DNA of 64,000 bases from Tersicoccus sp. Bi-70 (GTDB lineage: Bacteria > Actinomycetota > Actinomycetes > Actinomycetales > Micrococcaceae), in assembly GCF_001968825.1 (NCBI RefSeq), contig NZ_MIEU01000016.1, forward strand, positions 372,001 to 436,000. The letters run 5' to 3'. How positions within the stretch are numbered: position 1 is the first letter of the stretch; every line of letters starts with the position of its first letter. A model generated the notes under the pieces. It was not told the DNA's origin. It saw only the letters and a program-made list of their open reading frames with translations, and ran no database searches. Positions 16,795-25,508 of this stretch are shown here, piece by piece. Position numbers and translations under genes: made by a program.

Positions 16795-18939
16795 TCAGGC
16801 GGCGAGTGCCTCCTCGTGCTCGGCCATCGACCGGCGCAGAGCCTCCTGCGCCGCGCGGGACCGGTCACGCCGGCGCCGGGTGGGCCAGGTCATGATCAGG
16901 GTCACGAGGCTGACGATCAGCACGATGCCGCCGATGACGATGCCGGAGTCGACCCAGAACTGGGACGGGAAGAGCCGGATCAGCGCGTCGTTCTCGTAGA
17001 AGGTCCAGTTGCCCTGGGAGAACAGCACCCGGTGGAACGTGGTGAAGAACAGGCTCCAGTCGATCACCGCGAACACGCCGAGCGCGATGATGACGACCAG
17101 CGTGATCACCGACCCGGCGAACAGGCCGCGCCGCACCCCGCCGAGGTACCGCTTGGCCAGGTAGATGACGGCGATCAGGGCGAGCACGGCGAGCACCGCG
17201 GCCGCGATGTAGGTGATGCCGATGACGTTCTTGACGTCGACCATGTGGCTGACCTCGCCCTCCGTCAGGAGGGAGCCGCCGTCCTTGCCCGGGATCTGGG
17301 TCAGGTAGCGCGGGTTGGCGAAGTTGTTGATGTAGTCCTCGACGGCCGAGCCCCACGTGAGCCGGTCGTCCGTGGTGTAGCCGTAGGTGTCGACCGGGAA
17401 GCCGGGCCGGTGGTACTCCAGCCAGAGGAACAGCGGGGACGCGACGGTGCGGATCGCCGCGACGAGCAGCACGACCGGGAAGGCGATCGCGAGCACGACC
17501 TGCCAGAACCGCCCGGCCGCGGGCTTGCCCTCGAGGGCGGCGTCGCGCCGGGTGGCCCGGCGTCGCGCTTCCTCGTCGTCGAGCTCGGCGACGGCGACGC
17601 CCGGACGGTCGCGGTCGTCGTGGTCGTCGACGACGCGTGCCTCCGTTTCCCGGCGGGACGAGTCGAGCGGCTGGCCCGGCGCGTCCGACGAATCGTCACG
17701 GACGGGTGCGGCGACGGGCTGGGATGTGGTGTCCCGTTCGGTCCGGTGGGTGCCGGCGGCCACGGCCCCGCCGGCGAGGGCCGCACCGGCCGCGGTCGCG
17801 CCGATGGCGTCCGCCCCGGCGTGCCGGTCGGTGTCGGCCGAGTCGTCGCGGTCGGTGTCGGTGTCGGCGCCGTCGCGGTCGGTGCTGTCTCCGCGGATAC
17901 CGGCGCGTTCCTGGCCGGTGCGGTCGCTCGGGTCGGCGTCGCGCCGGGCTCGGTCGTCGTCGGAGGTCGTGGACGCGGCCGTCGGCTCGGCGCCGGCGTC
18001 GGCGGTCCCGAAGGCGTCCTCCCGGTCAGCGGCGTCGTCCGGACGACCGGCCGTGGTGGCGTTCCGGGTGCCGTCGGTGACCTGCTCATCCTCGTGGGCG
18101 GGGCCGGCGACGGCGGCGGCGCCGAGGGGCGCGGGAACCTGCTCGCCCGGGGCCGACTGCGTCGCGGCACTGCGGCGGTCGATCGTGGTGGCCCCGGGGG
18201 CGGCGCGGCCGGCGTCGCTCCGGGCATCCGTCTCGGTGATACCGGTGCCGACGGCCGGCGCGGCGGACTCGGCCTCCTGGACGTCGGTGCCGCCGGTCGA
18301 GCCGGAGCTGTCGCCGAACTCACGGTCCCAGTCGTCCATCGCCGCCGCGTGGTCGAACCGGTCCCGCCATCCGTCGCCGCCACCACGGACGTCCTGCTCG
18401 GAAGCGTCCTGGCCGGAGGCGTCGCCGGGGAGGTCCCGTCCGGCGTGGGGCGCGGCGGACGGGTCGGCGGCCGGGACCGCCCGGTCCGCCGGATCGACGG
18501 CGGCCGCGGTGCCGCCGGCTGCGGGGGTGTCGGCTGCGGTGCCGCCGGCTGCGGGGGTGTGCTGGTGAGCCTCGTCCTGCCCGTCGGTCTCGTCGGGGAT
18601 CAGCGGCACGGGCTCCGTCACCCGGACGCCGTGATCGGCGGCCTGACCGCTGCCGTCATCGGCCGGTCCGTCCACCGGATCGCCGAACCGGGCGTTGCCC
18701 GGCTGGTCGCGGCCGAAGGGGTCGCGCGTGACGTCGTCGTGCTGGGGGGCGCCCAGATCGCCGTCGTGCTGGTCGTCGTCCTGCCGGCGGGCGTCCTGCT
18801 CGCTCGGCGCGGCCTCCTGCTCGGACCGGTCACGGCGGTACTGCTCGGCCAGCTCGCGCGAGGTGGGGATGTACCGGTCGCCGTCGTCGGTGTCCAGCGG
18901 CGGGTACTCGTCCTCGGGTCGCGGTGTCCTGCTGCTCAC
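16795..18939 (-). CDS. DUF1461 (TIGR01906) membrane protein with long acidic N-terminal extension
   Basis: The C-terminal ~240 residues (from about 475) form a DUF1461/TIGR01906 integral membrane domain. It has a first helix FWQVVLAIAFPVVLLVAAI and an outer loop ending near SHMVDVKNV. Three further helices follow, with the family-typical DWSLFFTTFHRVLFSQGNW between them, and a basic cytoplasmic tail. The first ~470 residues are predicted disordered, rich in Asp, Ala, Thr, Gly and Arg, with a 10-residue direct repeat (TPAAGGTAAD). Relatives are usually only 220-300 residues. The start is GTG 18939 with GAGGAG 4 nt upstream. A TAGCCT hexamer at 19073-19078 could be its -10. Function is unknown; the tail may be a cytoplasmic scaffold. 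Confidence 0.8.
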   Translation of the reverse strand: MSSRTPRPEDEYPPLDTDDGDRYIPTSRELAEQYRRDRSEQEAAPSEQDARRQDDDQHDGDLGAPQHDDVTRDPFGRDQPGNARFGDPVDGPADDGSGQAADHGVRVTEPVPLIPDETDGQDEAHQHTPAAGGTAADTPAAGGTAAAVDPADRAVPAADPSAAPHAGRDLPGDASGQDASEQDVRGGGDGWRDRFDHAAAMDDWDREFGDSSGSTGGTDVQEAESAAPAVGTGITETDARSDAGRAAPGATTIDRRSAATQSAPGEQVPAPLGAAAVAGPAHEDEQVTDGTRNATTAGRPDDAADREDAFGTADAGAEPTAASTTSDDDRARRDADPSDRTGQERAGIRGDSTDRDGADTDTDRDDSADTDRHAGADAIGATAAGAALAGGAVAAGTHRTERDTTSQPVAAPVRDDSSDAPGQPLDSSRRETEARVVDDHDDRDRPGVAVAELDDEEARRRATRRDAALEGKPAAGRFWQVVLAIAFPVVLLVAAIRTVASPLFLWLEYHRPGFPVDTYGYTTDDRLTWGSAVEDYINNFANPRYLTQIPGKDGGSLLTEGEVSHMVDVKNVIGITYIAAAVLAVLALIAVIYLAKRYLGGVRRGLFAGSVITLVVIIALGVFAVIDWSLFFTTFHRVLFSQGNWTFYENDALIRLFPSQFWVDSGIVIGGIVLIVSLVTLIMTWPTRRRRDRSRAAQEALRRSMAEHEEALAA
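18506..18560. repeat. in-frame direct repeat, period 30 bp
   Basis: Two 25-bp identical stretches (18506-18530 and 18536-18560), exactly 30 bp apart, inside the disordered region of the DUF1461 gene. They encode a repeated 10-residue Thr-Pro-Ala-Ala-Gly-Gly unit, so copy-number change would keep the frame. Confidence 0.85.
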
Positions 18940-19184
18940 GGATCTCCTCGTTCTCTGCCGGTCGGATCGGGGCCGCCGGGTTACCGGACCGGCCGGCGCA
19001 GGGCCGGCCTGGGGCCAACGCGGTCGGCGACCGGACCGCAGGGCGGCACGGCATCGGTCTTTTCTCCCCACGAGGCTACTCGCCGCAGGCCCCGCATCCG
19101 CGGCGTGGCGCGGCGGTGACGCCCACGCGTTATCGAACCGTGGTGTTGTGGTCCCGACGCTTCAGCACACCGGGCGGCCGCCGG

Positions 19185-20177
19185 TCAGGCGGCGAGCTCG
19201 TGGAACCCGGCGTCGGCCGCGTCGAGGTCGCCCCGGTGGCCCGACCGGACCGCCCGGCGGCCGAGCACCAGGACGTAGGTCCAGAACGCCGCCAGCACGA
19301 GCGCACCGATGCCGATCCGCAGCCAGGTGGGCAGGCCGCTCGGCGTCACGAACCCCTCGACCATGCCGCTGACCGCGAGCACGAGGACGAGGCCGAGCGC
19401 CACGGTGATGAGGGACCGGCCCTCCTCCGCGAGCGCCTGCAGCCGCGTCCGGGGGCCGGGCCGTACCCATGCCCAGAAGATGGCCAGGCCCGCGGCCCCG
19501 GCGACGAACACCGAGGTCAGCTCCATCAGGCCGTGCGGGAGGATGTACGCGAAGAACGTGTCCGTGCGGCCGTAGGCGACCATGATGCCGCCGGTCAACC
19601 CGAGGGAGACGGCGTTCTGCATCAGGGTGGCGGGGACCCACAGGCCGGTGATCCCGAAGGCGACGCACTGCGCCGCGATCCACGCGTTGTTGATCCACAC
19701 CGAGCCCGCGAAGGACGCGGCGGGGTTCTCCGAGTAGTACCCGACGAACTGCCGGTCGACGAGCCGGCGTCGGGACGCCTCGGTGCCGAGCGTCGCCAGC
19801 ACCTGCGGGTCCGACGCCACCCAGAGGGCGACCATCGTCGCGATCGCGCAGAAGATCACCCCGATCACGACCGTCCACCACCGCAGTCGGTACAGGGCTG
19901 CGGGCAGGGCGATGACGAAGAACGCGGCCACGTCCTCGGCGAGGTTGGAGCGGGCGCCCGTGAAGCGGGTGCGGGCGCGGGCCAGCCGGGAGGAGAGCAG
20001 GGTCGACGTGGAACTCTCCGGCGCGATCGACCGGAGCAGCGAGAGATGGGTGGACACGCGCTGATAGAGCGCGATCAGTTCGTCGGCCTCGGGCCCACTG
20101 AGCCGCCGACGGCGTGACAGCACGGCGAGTCGGTCCCAGTCGGGTCGGTGCACCGCCTCGAAGGCGTCGATGTCCAC
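19185..20177 (-). CDS. Stage II sporulation protein M-like membrane protein
   Basis: SpoIIM-family (DUF95) integral membrane protein, 330 residues. The soluble N-terminal ~85 residues are helical (PDWDRLAVLSRRRRLSGPEADEL, ALYQRVSTHLSLLR). At least five membrane helices follow, with the family loop ENPAASFAGSVWINNAWIA and PHGLMELTSVFVAGAAG. In non-sporulating actinobacteria this gene habitually pairs with an RDD gene, as here, and with MoxR/DUF58. The start is set at GTG 20177, 6 nt after TAGGCT; a GTG two codons earlier touches the hexamer. The physiological role outside sporulation is not established. Confidence 0.88.
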   Translation of the reverse strand: MDIDAFEAVHRPDWDRLAVLSRRRRLSGPEADELIALYQRVSTHLSLLRSIAPESSTSTLLSSRLARARTRFTGARSNLAEDVAAFFVIALPAALYRLRWWTVVIGVIFCAIATMVALWVASDPQVLATLGTEASRRRLVDRQFVGYYSENPAASFAGSVWINNAWIAAQCVAFGITGLWVPATLMQNAVSLGLTGGIMVAYGRTDTFFAYILPHGLMELTSVFVAGAAGLAIFWAWVRPGPRTRLQALAEEGRSLITVALGLVLVLAVSGMVEGFVTPSGLPTWLRIGIGALVLAAFWTYVLVLGRRAVRSGHRGDLDAADAGFHELAA

Positions 20178-20183
20178 GCGCAC

Positions 20184-20189
20184 AGCCTA
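20184..20189 (-). promoter_or_regulatory. leaderless -10 hexamer for the SpoIIM-like gene
   Basis: TAGGCT on the minus strand, 6 nt, then GTG 20177. It decides between two neighbouring GTG codons. Confidence 0.5.
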
Positions 20190-20279
20190 ACCGTGCACCG
20201 CGTGGGATCCGGGGGAACTGCGACGGTCGCCGCACGTCAGGGACGGGACGGGCGCCGCCGACGGCGTCGGGCGGTGGGT

Positions 20280-20285
20280 TACAGT
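20280..20285 (+). promoter_or_regulatory. -10 hexamer upstream of the RDD gene
   Basis: TACAGT, 6 nt, then an ATG at 20292 that opens a 6-codon reading frame overlapping the RDD start. Transcription would begin at or next to that ATG. Confidence 0.45.
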
Positions 20286-20291
20286 GACCGC

Positions 20292-20312
20292 ATGAACGGG
20301 CCACGGCCGTGA
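20292..20312 (+). CDS. possible 6-codon leader peptide (MNGPRP) coupled to the RDD gene
   Basis: ATG 20292 sits at the leaderless spacing from TACAGT. The frame reads six codons and stops at a TGA (20310-20312) that overlaps the GTG start of the RDD gene (20309) in a GTGA junction. This is the geometry of termination-reinitiation coupling. No homology can support so short a peptide; it may equally be a chance ATG in a 17-nt leader. Confidence 0.3.
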   Translation: MNGPRP

Positions 20313-21103
20313 CGTCGATCGTCAGCGGGGAGGCGGTCGTCCTCGAACTGCGGCCGGCGACCTTCGCGTCCCGCGGCGCCGGCCTGCTGATCGACCTCCT
20401 CGCCCAGGTGCTGCTGTTCGTGGCCCTGCTGCTCCTGGTGGGCCCTGCGGCGCAGGACCTCGATCCCGCGGCCGCCCGCATCCTCGTCCTCGGGCTCGTG
20501 CTGCTGGTGCTGGTCGTCCTGCCCATCACGGTGGAGACCCTCAGCCGCGGCCGGTCGCTGGGCAAGCTCGCCCTCGGTCTGCGGATCGTGCGGGACGACG
20601 GCGGCAGCATCCGGTTCCGGCACGCGATGATCCGGGGGCTGCTCGGTTTCGTGGAGATCCTCCTGACGGTCGGTTCCCTGGCCCTGGTCGTCTCCCTCTT
20701 CAACGAGCGGTCCAAGCGGCTCGGCGACATGCTCGCCGGCACGTACAGCGTGCGGGAGCGGGTAGCGGTGCGCCGCCGTCCGCTCGCGCAGACCCCGCCG
20801 TCGCTGGTGGCGTGGGCGCAGCTGGCCGATCTCGGCCGGTTGCCGGACCCGCTCGCGCGCCGCGTCCGCCAGTTCCAGCAGAACCTGACCCGGCTCTCCC
20901 CCGAGTCCCGGCACCGCATCGGGGCGGCCCTGGCCGCGGAGGCGTCCGCCTTCGTCGCCCCCGCACCCCCGACCGGCACCGCGCCGGAGGACTATCTGGC
21001 CGCCGTGATGAGCGAACGACGGCGCCGGGACACCGATCGGCTGGAGGTCGCCCGCGACCGCGCGTCGGCGCGGTCCGTCACCCTGCACCGCCTGCCCTAC
21101 TGA
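20309..21103 (+). CDS. RDD family membrane protein
   Basis: RDD-domain protein, 264 residues. The conserved start FASRGAGLLIDLL carries the first Arg and Asp of the RDD signature. Two membrane helices follow (about 27-50 and 53-78), then SRGRSLGKLALGLRIVRDDGG and RHAMIRGLLGFVEILLTVGSLALV as third helix. NERSKRLGDMLAGTYSVRER closes the domain near residue 152. The C-terminal ~110 residues are soluble and helical. GTG 20309 is the only suitable start. It is divergent from the SpoIIM-like gene, its usual neighbour. RDD proteins are variously linked to ion antiport or membrane organisation; no specific role is claimed. Confidence 0.9.
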   Translation: MTSIVSGEAVVLELRPATFASRGAGLLIDLLAQVLLFVALLLLVGPAAQDLDPAAARILVLGLVLLVLVVLPITVETLSRGRSLGKLALGLRIVRDDGGSIRFRHAMIRGLLGFVEILLTVGSLALVVSLFNERSKRLGDMLAGTYSVRERVAVRRRPLAQTPPSLVAWAQLADLGRLPDPLARRVRQFQQNLTRLSPESRHRIGAALAAEASAFVAPAPPTGTAPEDYLAAVMSERRRRDTDRLEVARDRASARSVTLHRLPY

Positions 21104-21173
21104 GGCGACGGTCGGACCGGTCCGACACGCGCCGGGAAGACGATCGGCCGACGGCAGGCGTCAGGCCCCCGAC

Positions 21174-21221
21174 ACGCAGCAGGTCCCGATCGGGAGCGTT
21201 CCTGATCGGGACCTGCTGCGT
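21174..21221. terminator. bidirectional hairpin terminator
   Basis: 18-bp perfect stem (left arm ACGCAGCAGGTCCCGATC) with a 12-nt loop, between the convergent RDD and L,D-transpeptidase genes. Confidence 0.85.
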
Positions 21222-21270
21222 CAGCCCGCCGAACGGGCCGGAACCCGGGGACCGGGTGCGGCTGCGCCGC

Positions 21271-22545
21271 TCAGTTGGCCCACTTCGCCCACGGCACGTT
21301 CCAGTCGCCGAATCCGTCGGTCGGCTCCATCGGCCCGTACCCGGTGTTCTTGACGATGACGACGTCGCCGGCGGTCATGTGCTGATAGACCCAGCCGGCG
21401 GCGGCCGGTGACATGCCGATGCACCCGTGGGAGACGTTGATCTTGCCGAGGTAGGGCTGCGCGGAGGGCAGCGCCTGGTGGATGAACTCGCCGCCGTTGG
21501 TCAGCCGGCTCGCGTTGTGCACGGTCAGCGGCGGGTAGTAGTGCGGGTCGCCGGGCTTGAGCCCGAGCGTGCCCGCGTTGAACTTCGTCGTCGCGTACTG
21601 GTCCATGATGACCTTCGTGCCGTAGGTCGAGGGCCAGTCCGCGTCACCGAGCGTGACCGGGTCGTCGCGGACCTTCTTGCCGTTGACCGTGATGATCATG
21701 CGCTTCGTCTTGTCGTCGGCGACGGCGATCTTCGCATCCCCGATCTTCACCGTGCGCTTGATGTCGGTGTTGCCGATCTGGCCGTTGCCGAAGTCGACGC
21801 CGAAGAGCTTCGCGTCGATCGTGACGGTGCTGTTCGCCTTCCAGTACTGCGGGGCGCGGAAGCGGACCACCTGGTTGCTGTACCAGTGGAAGTCGCCCTT
21901 CTGCCCGGCGCTGGAGGTGATGGCGATGGCCTTTTCCACGGCGTCGCGGTTCACCACCGGCTCGCTGAAGGTGAACTGGATCGGCTGACCGATGCCCACG
22001 GTCGTCAATTCCGGGCCCGGGTAGACGAGGGCGTCCGCCTCGTTCTGCGGGACGACCGTGGTGAACTGCTGGCTCGCCGTCCGGGTGGCGCCGGCGGCGT
22101 CCCGCGTGGTCCACGCGAGGGTGTAGGCGGTGTCGAAGGCGAGCCGCTTGCCCGAGGTCCACGTCGTGCGCGCTCCGTCGACGCTGCCGGTGACGGCCGT
22201 ACCGTCGGCGGCCGTGAGGGAGGCCGTCGCGAGCGTGCCGTGCGCCACCTTCACCGTCACGGGGGTGGCCGGGTTGACCTCCCGGGAACCGGCGACCGGG
22301 TTCGTCGTCACGGTCACGGGCGCCGCAGGAGCGGTCGAGGTGGGCCGGGCGGAGCTCGTCGTGCTCGGGCTGGCCGTCGATGTCGAGCTCGCTGAGCTGC
22401 TCGCCGGCCGGGTGGCCGAGCCCGCCGACGTGGGCGCCGAGGTCGTGCACCCGCTCAGGGCGACGACCAGACCGGTGGCGGCGGCCAGGGCCGCGAGCCG
22501 CAGGGAGGGACGGCCGTGAGGCGGCCGGGAGGAAGCAGATGACAC
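21271..22545 (-). CDS. L,D-transpeptidase lipoprotein (YkuD family)
   Basis: Cell-wall enzyme that makes 3-3 meso-DAP cross-links, built like mycobacterial LdtMt2. Of 424 residues, a lipoprotein signal has lipobox LVVALSGC with Cys 33. A Ser/Thr-rich linker (35-75) and two Ig-like domains (about 80-275) follow. The YkuD domain has His in TNGGEFIHQA and the catalytic Cys 375 in KINVSHGCIGMS. The tail ends in WNVPWAKWAN, the aromatic C-terminal strand of this family. The start is GTG 22545 with AAGGGG 7 nt upstream. A TAGACT hexamer at 22587-22592 gives a ~35-nt leader holding a small overlapping reading frame. The Thr/Ser linker is a plausible O-mannosylation target. Confidence 0.93.
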   Translation of the reverse strand: MSSASSRPPHGRPSLRLAALAAATGLVVALSGCTTSAPTSAGSATRPASSSASSTSTASPSTTSSARPTSTAPAAPVTVTTNPVAGSREVNPATPVTVKVAHGTLATASLTAADGTAVTGSVDGARTTWTSGKRLAFDTAYTLAWTTRDAAGATRTASQQFTTVVPQNEADALVYPGPELTTVGIGQPIQFTFSEPVVNRDAVEKAIAITSSAGQKGDFHWYSNQVVRFRAPQYWKANSTVTIDAKLFGVDFGNGQIGNTDIKRTVKIGDAKIAVADDKTKRMIITVNGKKVRDDPVTLGDADWPSTYGTKVIMDQYATTKFNAGTLGLKPGDPHYYPPLTVHNASRLTNGGEFIHQALPSAQPYLGKINVSHGCIGMSPAAAGWVYQHMTAGDVVIVKNTGYGPMEPTDGFGDWNVPWAKWAN

Positions 22546-22580
22546 GTGAGAACCCCTTGTTCGCGGGCGTCCACGCCCAT
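22455..22580 (-). CDS. possible leaderless upstream ORF overlapping the L,D-transpeptidase start
   Basis: ATG 22580 lies exactly 6 nt after TAGACT. It opens a 41-codon frame, out of phase with the transpeptidase, which passes its GTG and stops 90 nt inside it (TGA 22457-22455). The peptide (starting MGVDAREQG) shows no recognisable domain. It could regulate access of ribosomes to the downstream start or be incidental. Confidence 0.25.
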   Translation of the reverse strand: MGVDAREQGVLTCHLLPPGRLTAVPPCGSRPWPPPPVWSSP

Positions 22581-22586
22581 GCTCCG

Positions 22587-22592
22587 AGTCTA
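22587..22592 (-). promoter_or_regulatory. -10 hexamer upstream of the L,D-transpeptidase
   Basis: TAGACT on the minus strand, 6 nt before an ATG (22580) and 41 nt before the GTG of the transpeptidase. Confidence 0.45.
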
Positions 22593-22742
22593 GGTGACCG
22601 CGCCGCCCCGCCCGTTCAGGTTGCGGTCGACGGACGGCGACGCGTCGTGGTGGCGACGGGAGGGTGTGGCCCGGACGCCGGCGCCCGGCGGAACCCGCTG
22701 ATCCGGGTGTGCGTGGTCCGGACACGTGACCGGCGACGACGC

Positions 22743-22774
22743 CGAACGACCCGGACCGCGGTCCGGGTCGTTCG
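22743..22774 (-). terminator. hairpin terminator of ahcY
   Basis: Perfect 15-bp stem (arm CGAACGACCCGGACC) with a 2-nt nominal loop, 35 nt beyond the ahcY stop and upstream of the transpeptidase promoter. Confidence 0.8.
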
Positions 22775-22808
22775 CTGTCGTGCGGTGTCGCGGCCCCGGC
22801 GTGCCGGA

Positions 22809-24332
<1,524 letters not shown>

Positions 24333-24451
24333 GGGTTGTCCTCCTCGGGAACGGGTGGGCGCCGGGCCCGGGTGATCGGTCCGCTCACGGCCCGGAGCGG
24401 GTCGGCCGGCGTGATGCCGGGACGGGTCGGGGTGGGCGGTCGGAGCGGGGG

Positions 24452-24838
24452 TCAGGGCTGCTGTTCGCGCAGGATGCGCAGGTGGCCGCGACGGACGCCG
24501 GTCGCGGACGGTGCCTCGAGCGGCTGACCGGGTTCGCGCTGGCCGGCGGGCGGCTGCGGAACCTCGGGGGTGGAGTCGGTGCGCGGCCGGCGCACGATGT
24601 CGGCGAGAGCGCCGAGGTCGTCGACCGGGCCGGCCTGCGGCAGGTGCAGGCGCACGACCTCCCAGCCGCGCGGGGCGGTCATCCGCTGGGCGTGATCGGC
24701 GCACAGGTCGTACGTGTGCGGTTCGGGGTAGAGCGCGAGCGGGCCGAGCACCACGGTGGAGTCCGCATACACGTAGGTCAGCGTCGCGACCGCGGTCTGG
24801 CCGCAGGCGGTCCGGGTGCACAGTCTGGAGGATCCCAC
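24452..24838 (-). CDS. DUF3499 family protein (zinc-ribbon-like)
   Basis: Small conserved actinobacterial protein, 128 residues. The N-terminal module [21 protein letters not shown] and [20 protein letters not shown] holds three Cys and one His in a spacing that suggests one zinc site. The C-terminal third is Pro/Arg/Gln-rich. GTG 24838 fits, with a TAGGCT hexamer 8 nt before it. The gene is divergent from the zincin-like gene; the pair, with whiB and manA nearby, is conserved from mycobacteria (Rv3258c/Rv3259 region, from memory) to Micrococcales. No function is known. Confidence 0.85.
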   Translation of the reverse strand: MGSSRLCTRTACGQTAVATLTYVYADSTVVLGPLALYPEPHTYDLCADHAQRMTAPRGWEVVRLHLPQAGPVDDLGALADIVRRPRTDSTPEVPQPPAGQREPGQPLEAPSATGVRRGHLRILREQQP

Positions 24839-24846
24839 GAGCAACC

Positions 24847-24852
24847 AGCCTA
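24847..24852 (-). promoter_or_regulatory. -10 hexamer for DUF3499
   Basis: TAGGCT on the minus strand, 8 nt before GTG 24838. This gives a leaderless or nearly leaderless transcript. Confidence 0.4.
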
Positions 24853-24940
24853 CTCCCGGCGGTGGGTCCTCCCGGCCACCGCCTCGCCGGTCCCGCCGCC
24901 GACGCGGGGCCCCGCTCCGCATGTCCCGGGTGGGACGGAC

Positions 24941-24946
24941 TAGAGT
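24941..24946 (+). promoter_or_regulatory. leaderless -10 hexamer for the zincin-like gene
   Basis: TAGAGT, 6 nt, then ATG 24953; no ribosome binding site. Confidence 0.5.
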
Positions 24947-24952
24947 TCTGTC

Positions 24953-25459
24953 ATGCACGACAGCGTCGGCCCGTCGCCCGTTCCGCCGGTCCCCGCCGAG
25001 GGTTCCGTGGACGTGTCCCGCCCCTTCTCCCACCGTCGCCGGAACCGGCACGGCCGGGGCATGAGGAGTGGACCCCTCCCCCTCGGCGCCCCGGTGCGCC
25101 GCACCCGTGCGGACGTCTTCGATGACGCCGTCCTCGATTCCGCCCAGCGGCTGCAACGACTGCACCGCCCGGCCCTGGACGCCGTGTCCTTTGCGGTCCA
25201 GCAGATCCCCGACGACCTCGAGCAGCTGCGCGCCCGCGCCACCGGTGAGCTGCTGGCCGACGGCGGCATCCCGATGGGTCGCCTGGACGAGCGGGACGGC
25301 CGGGTCGTCATCGTGGTCTTCCGGCGGGTGGTCGAGCAGTTCGCCGGTCGCGACATCCCCCTGGCCGATGCGGTGCACGACGCGATCGTCGAACTCGTCG
25401 CCTCCTGGCTGCACTGGGATCCCGAGGCCGTCGACCCGCACTACGGCCGCTTCGACTGA
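24953..25459 (+). CDS. Zincin-like metallopeptidase-family protein, metal site degenerate
   Basis: Matches the small zincin-like family (PF06262 type) found divergent from DUF3499. Of 168 residues, a ~45-residue basic N-terminus is followed by a compact alpha/beta domain (DDAVLDSAQRL, FAVQQIPDDLEQL, VVIVVFRRVVEQF). Where active members have an HExxH helix, this one reads VHDAIVELVASWLHW: the first His stays, Glu is replaced by Asp, and the second His is missing. Zinc-dependent proteolysis is therefore doubtful. The leaderless ATG 24953 is the start. Its conserved partner and synteny argue for a retained non-catalytic or altered function. Confidence 0.75.
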   Translation: MHDSVGPSPVPPVPAEGSVDVSRPFSHRRRNRHGRGMRSGPLPLGAPVRRTRADVFDDAVLDSAQRLQRLHRPALDAVSFAVQQIPDDLEQLRARATGELLADGGIPMGRLDERDGRVVIVVFRRVVEQFAGRDIPLADAVHDAIVELVASWLHWDPEAVDPHYGRFD

Positions 25460-25508
25460 GGCTCCGCGCTCGACCACGGCAACGGTGGAGCCGCTGACTC
25501 GCTGACGG

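Noticed and set aside
24333-24451. S-adenosylhomocysteine riboswitch upstream of ahcY
   Set aside because: The 119-nt gap after DUF3499 lacks the conserved SAH-riboswitch core sequences; only a Shine-Dalgarno is clear.
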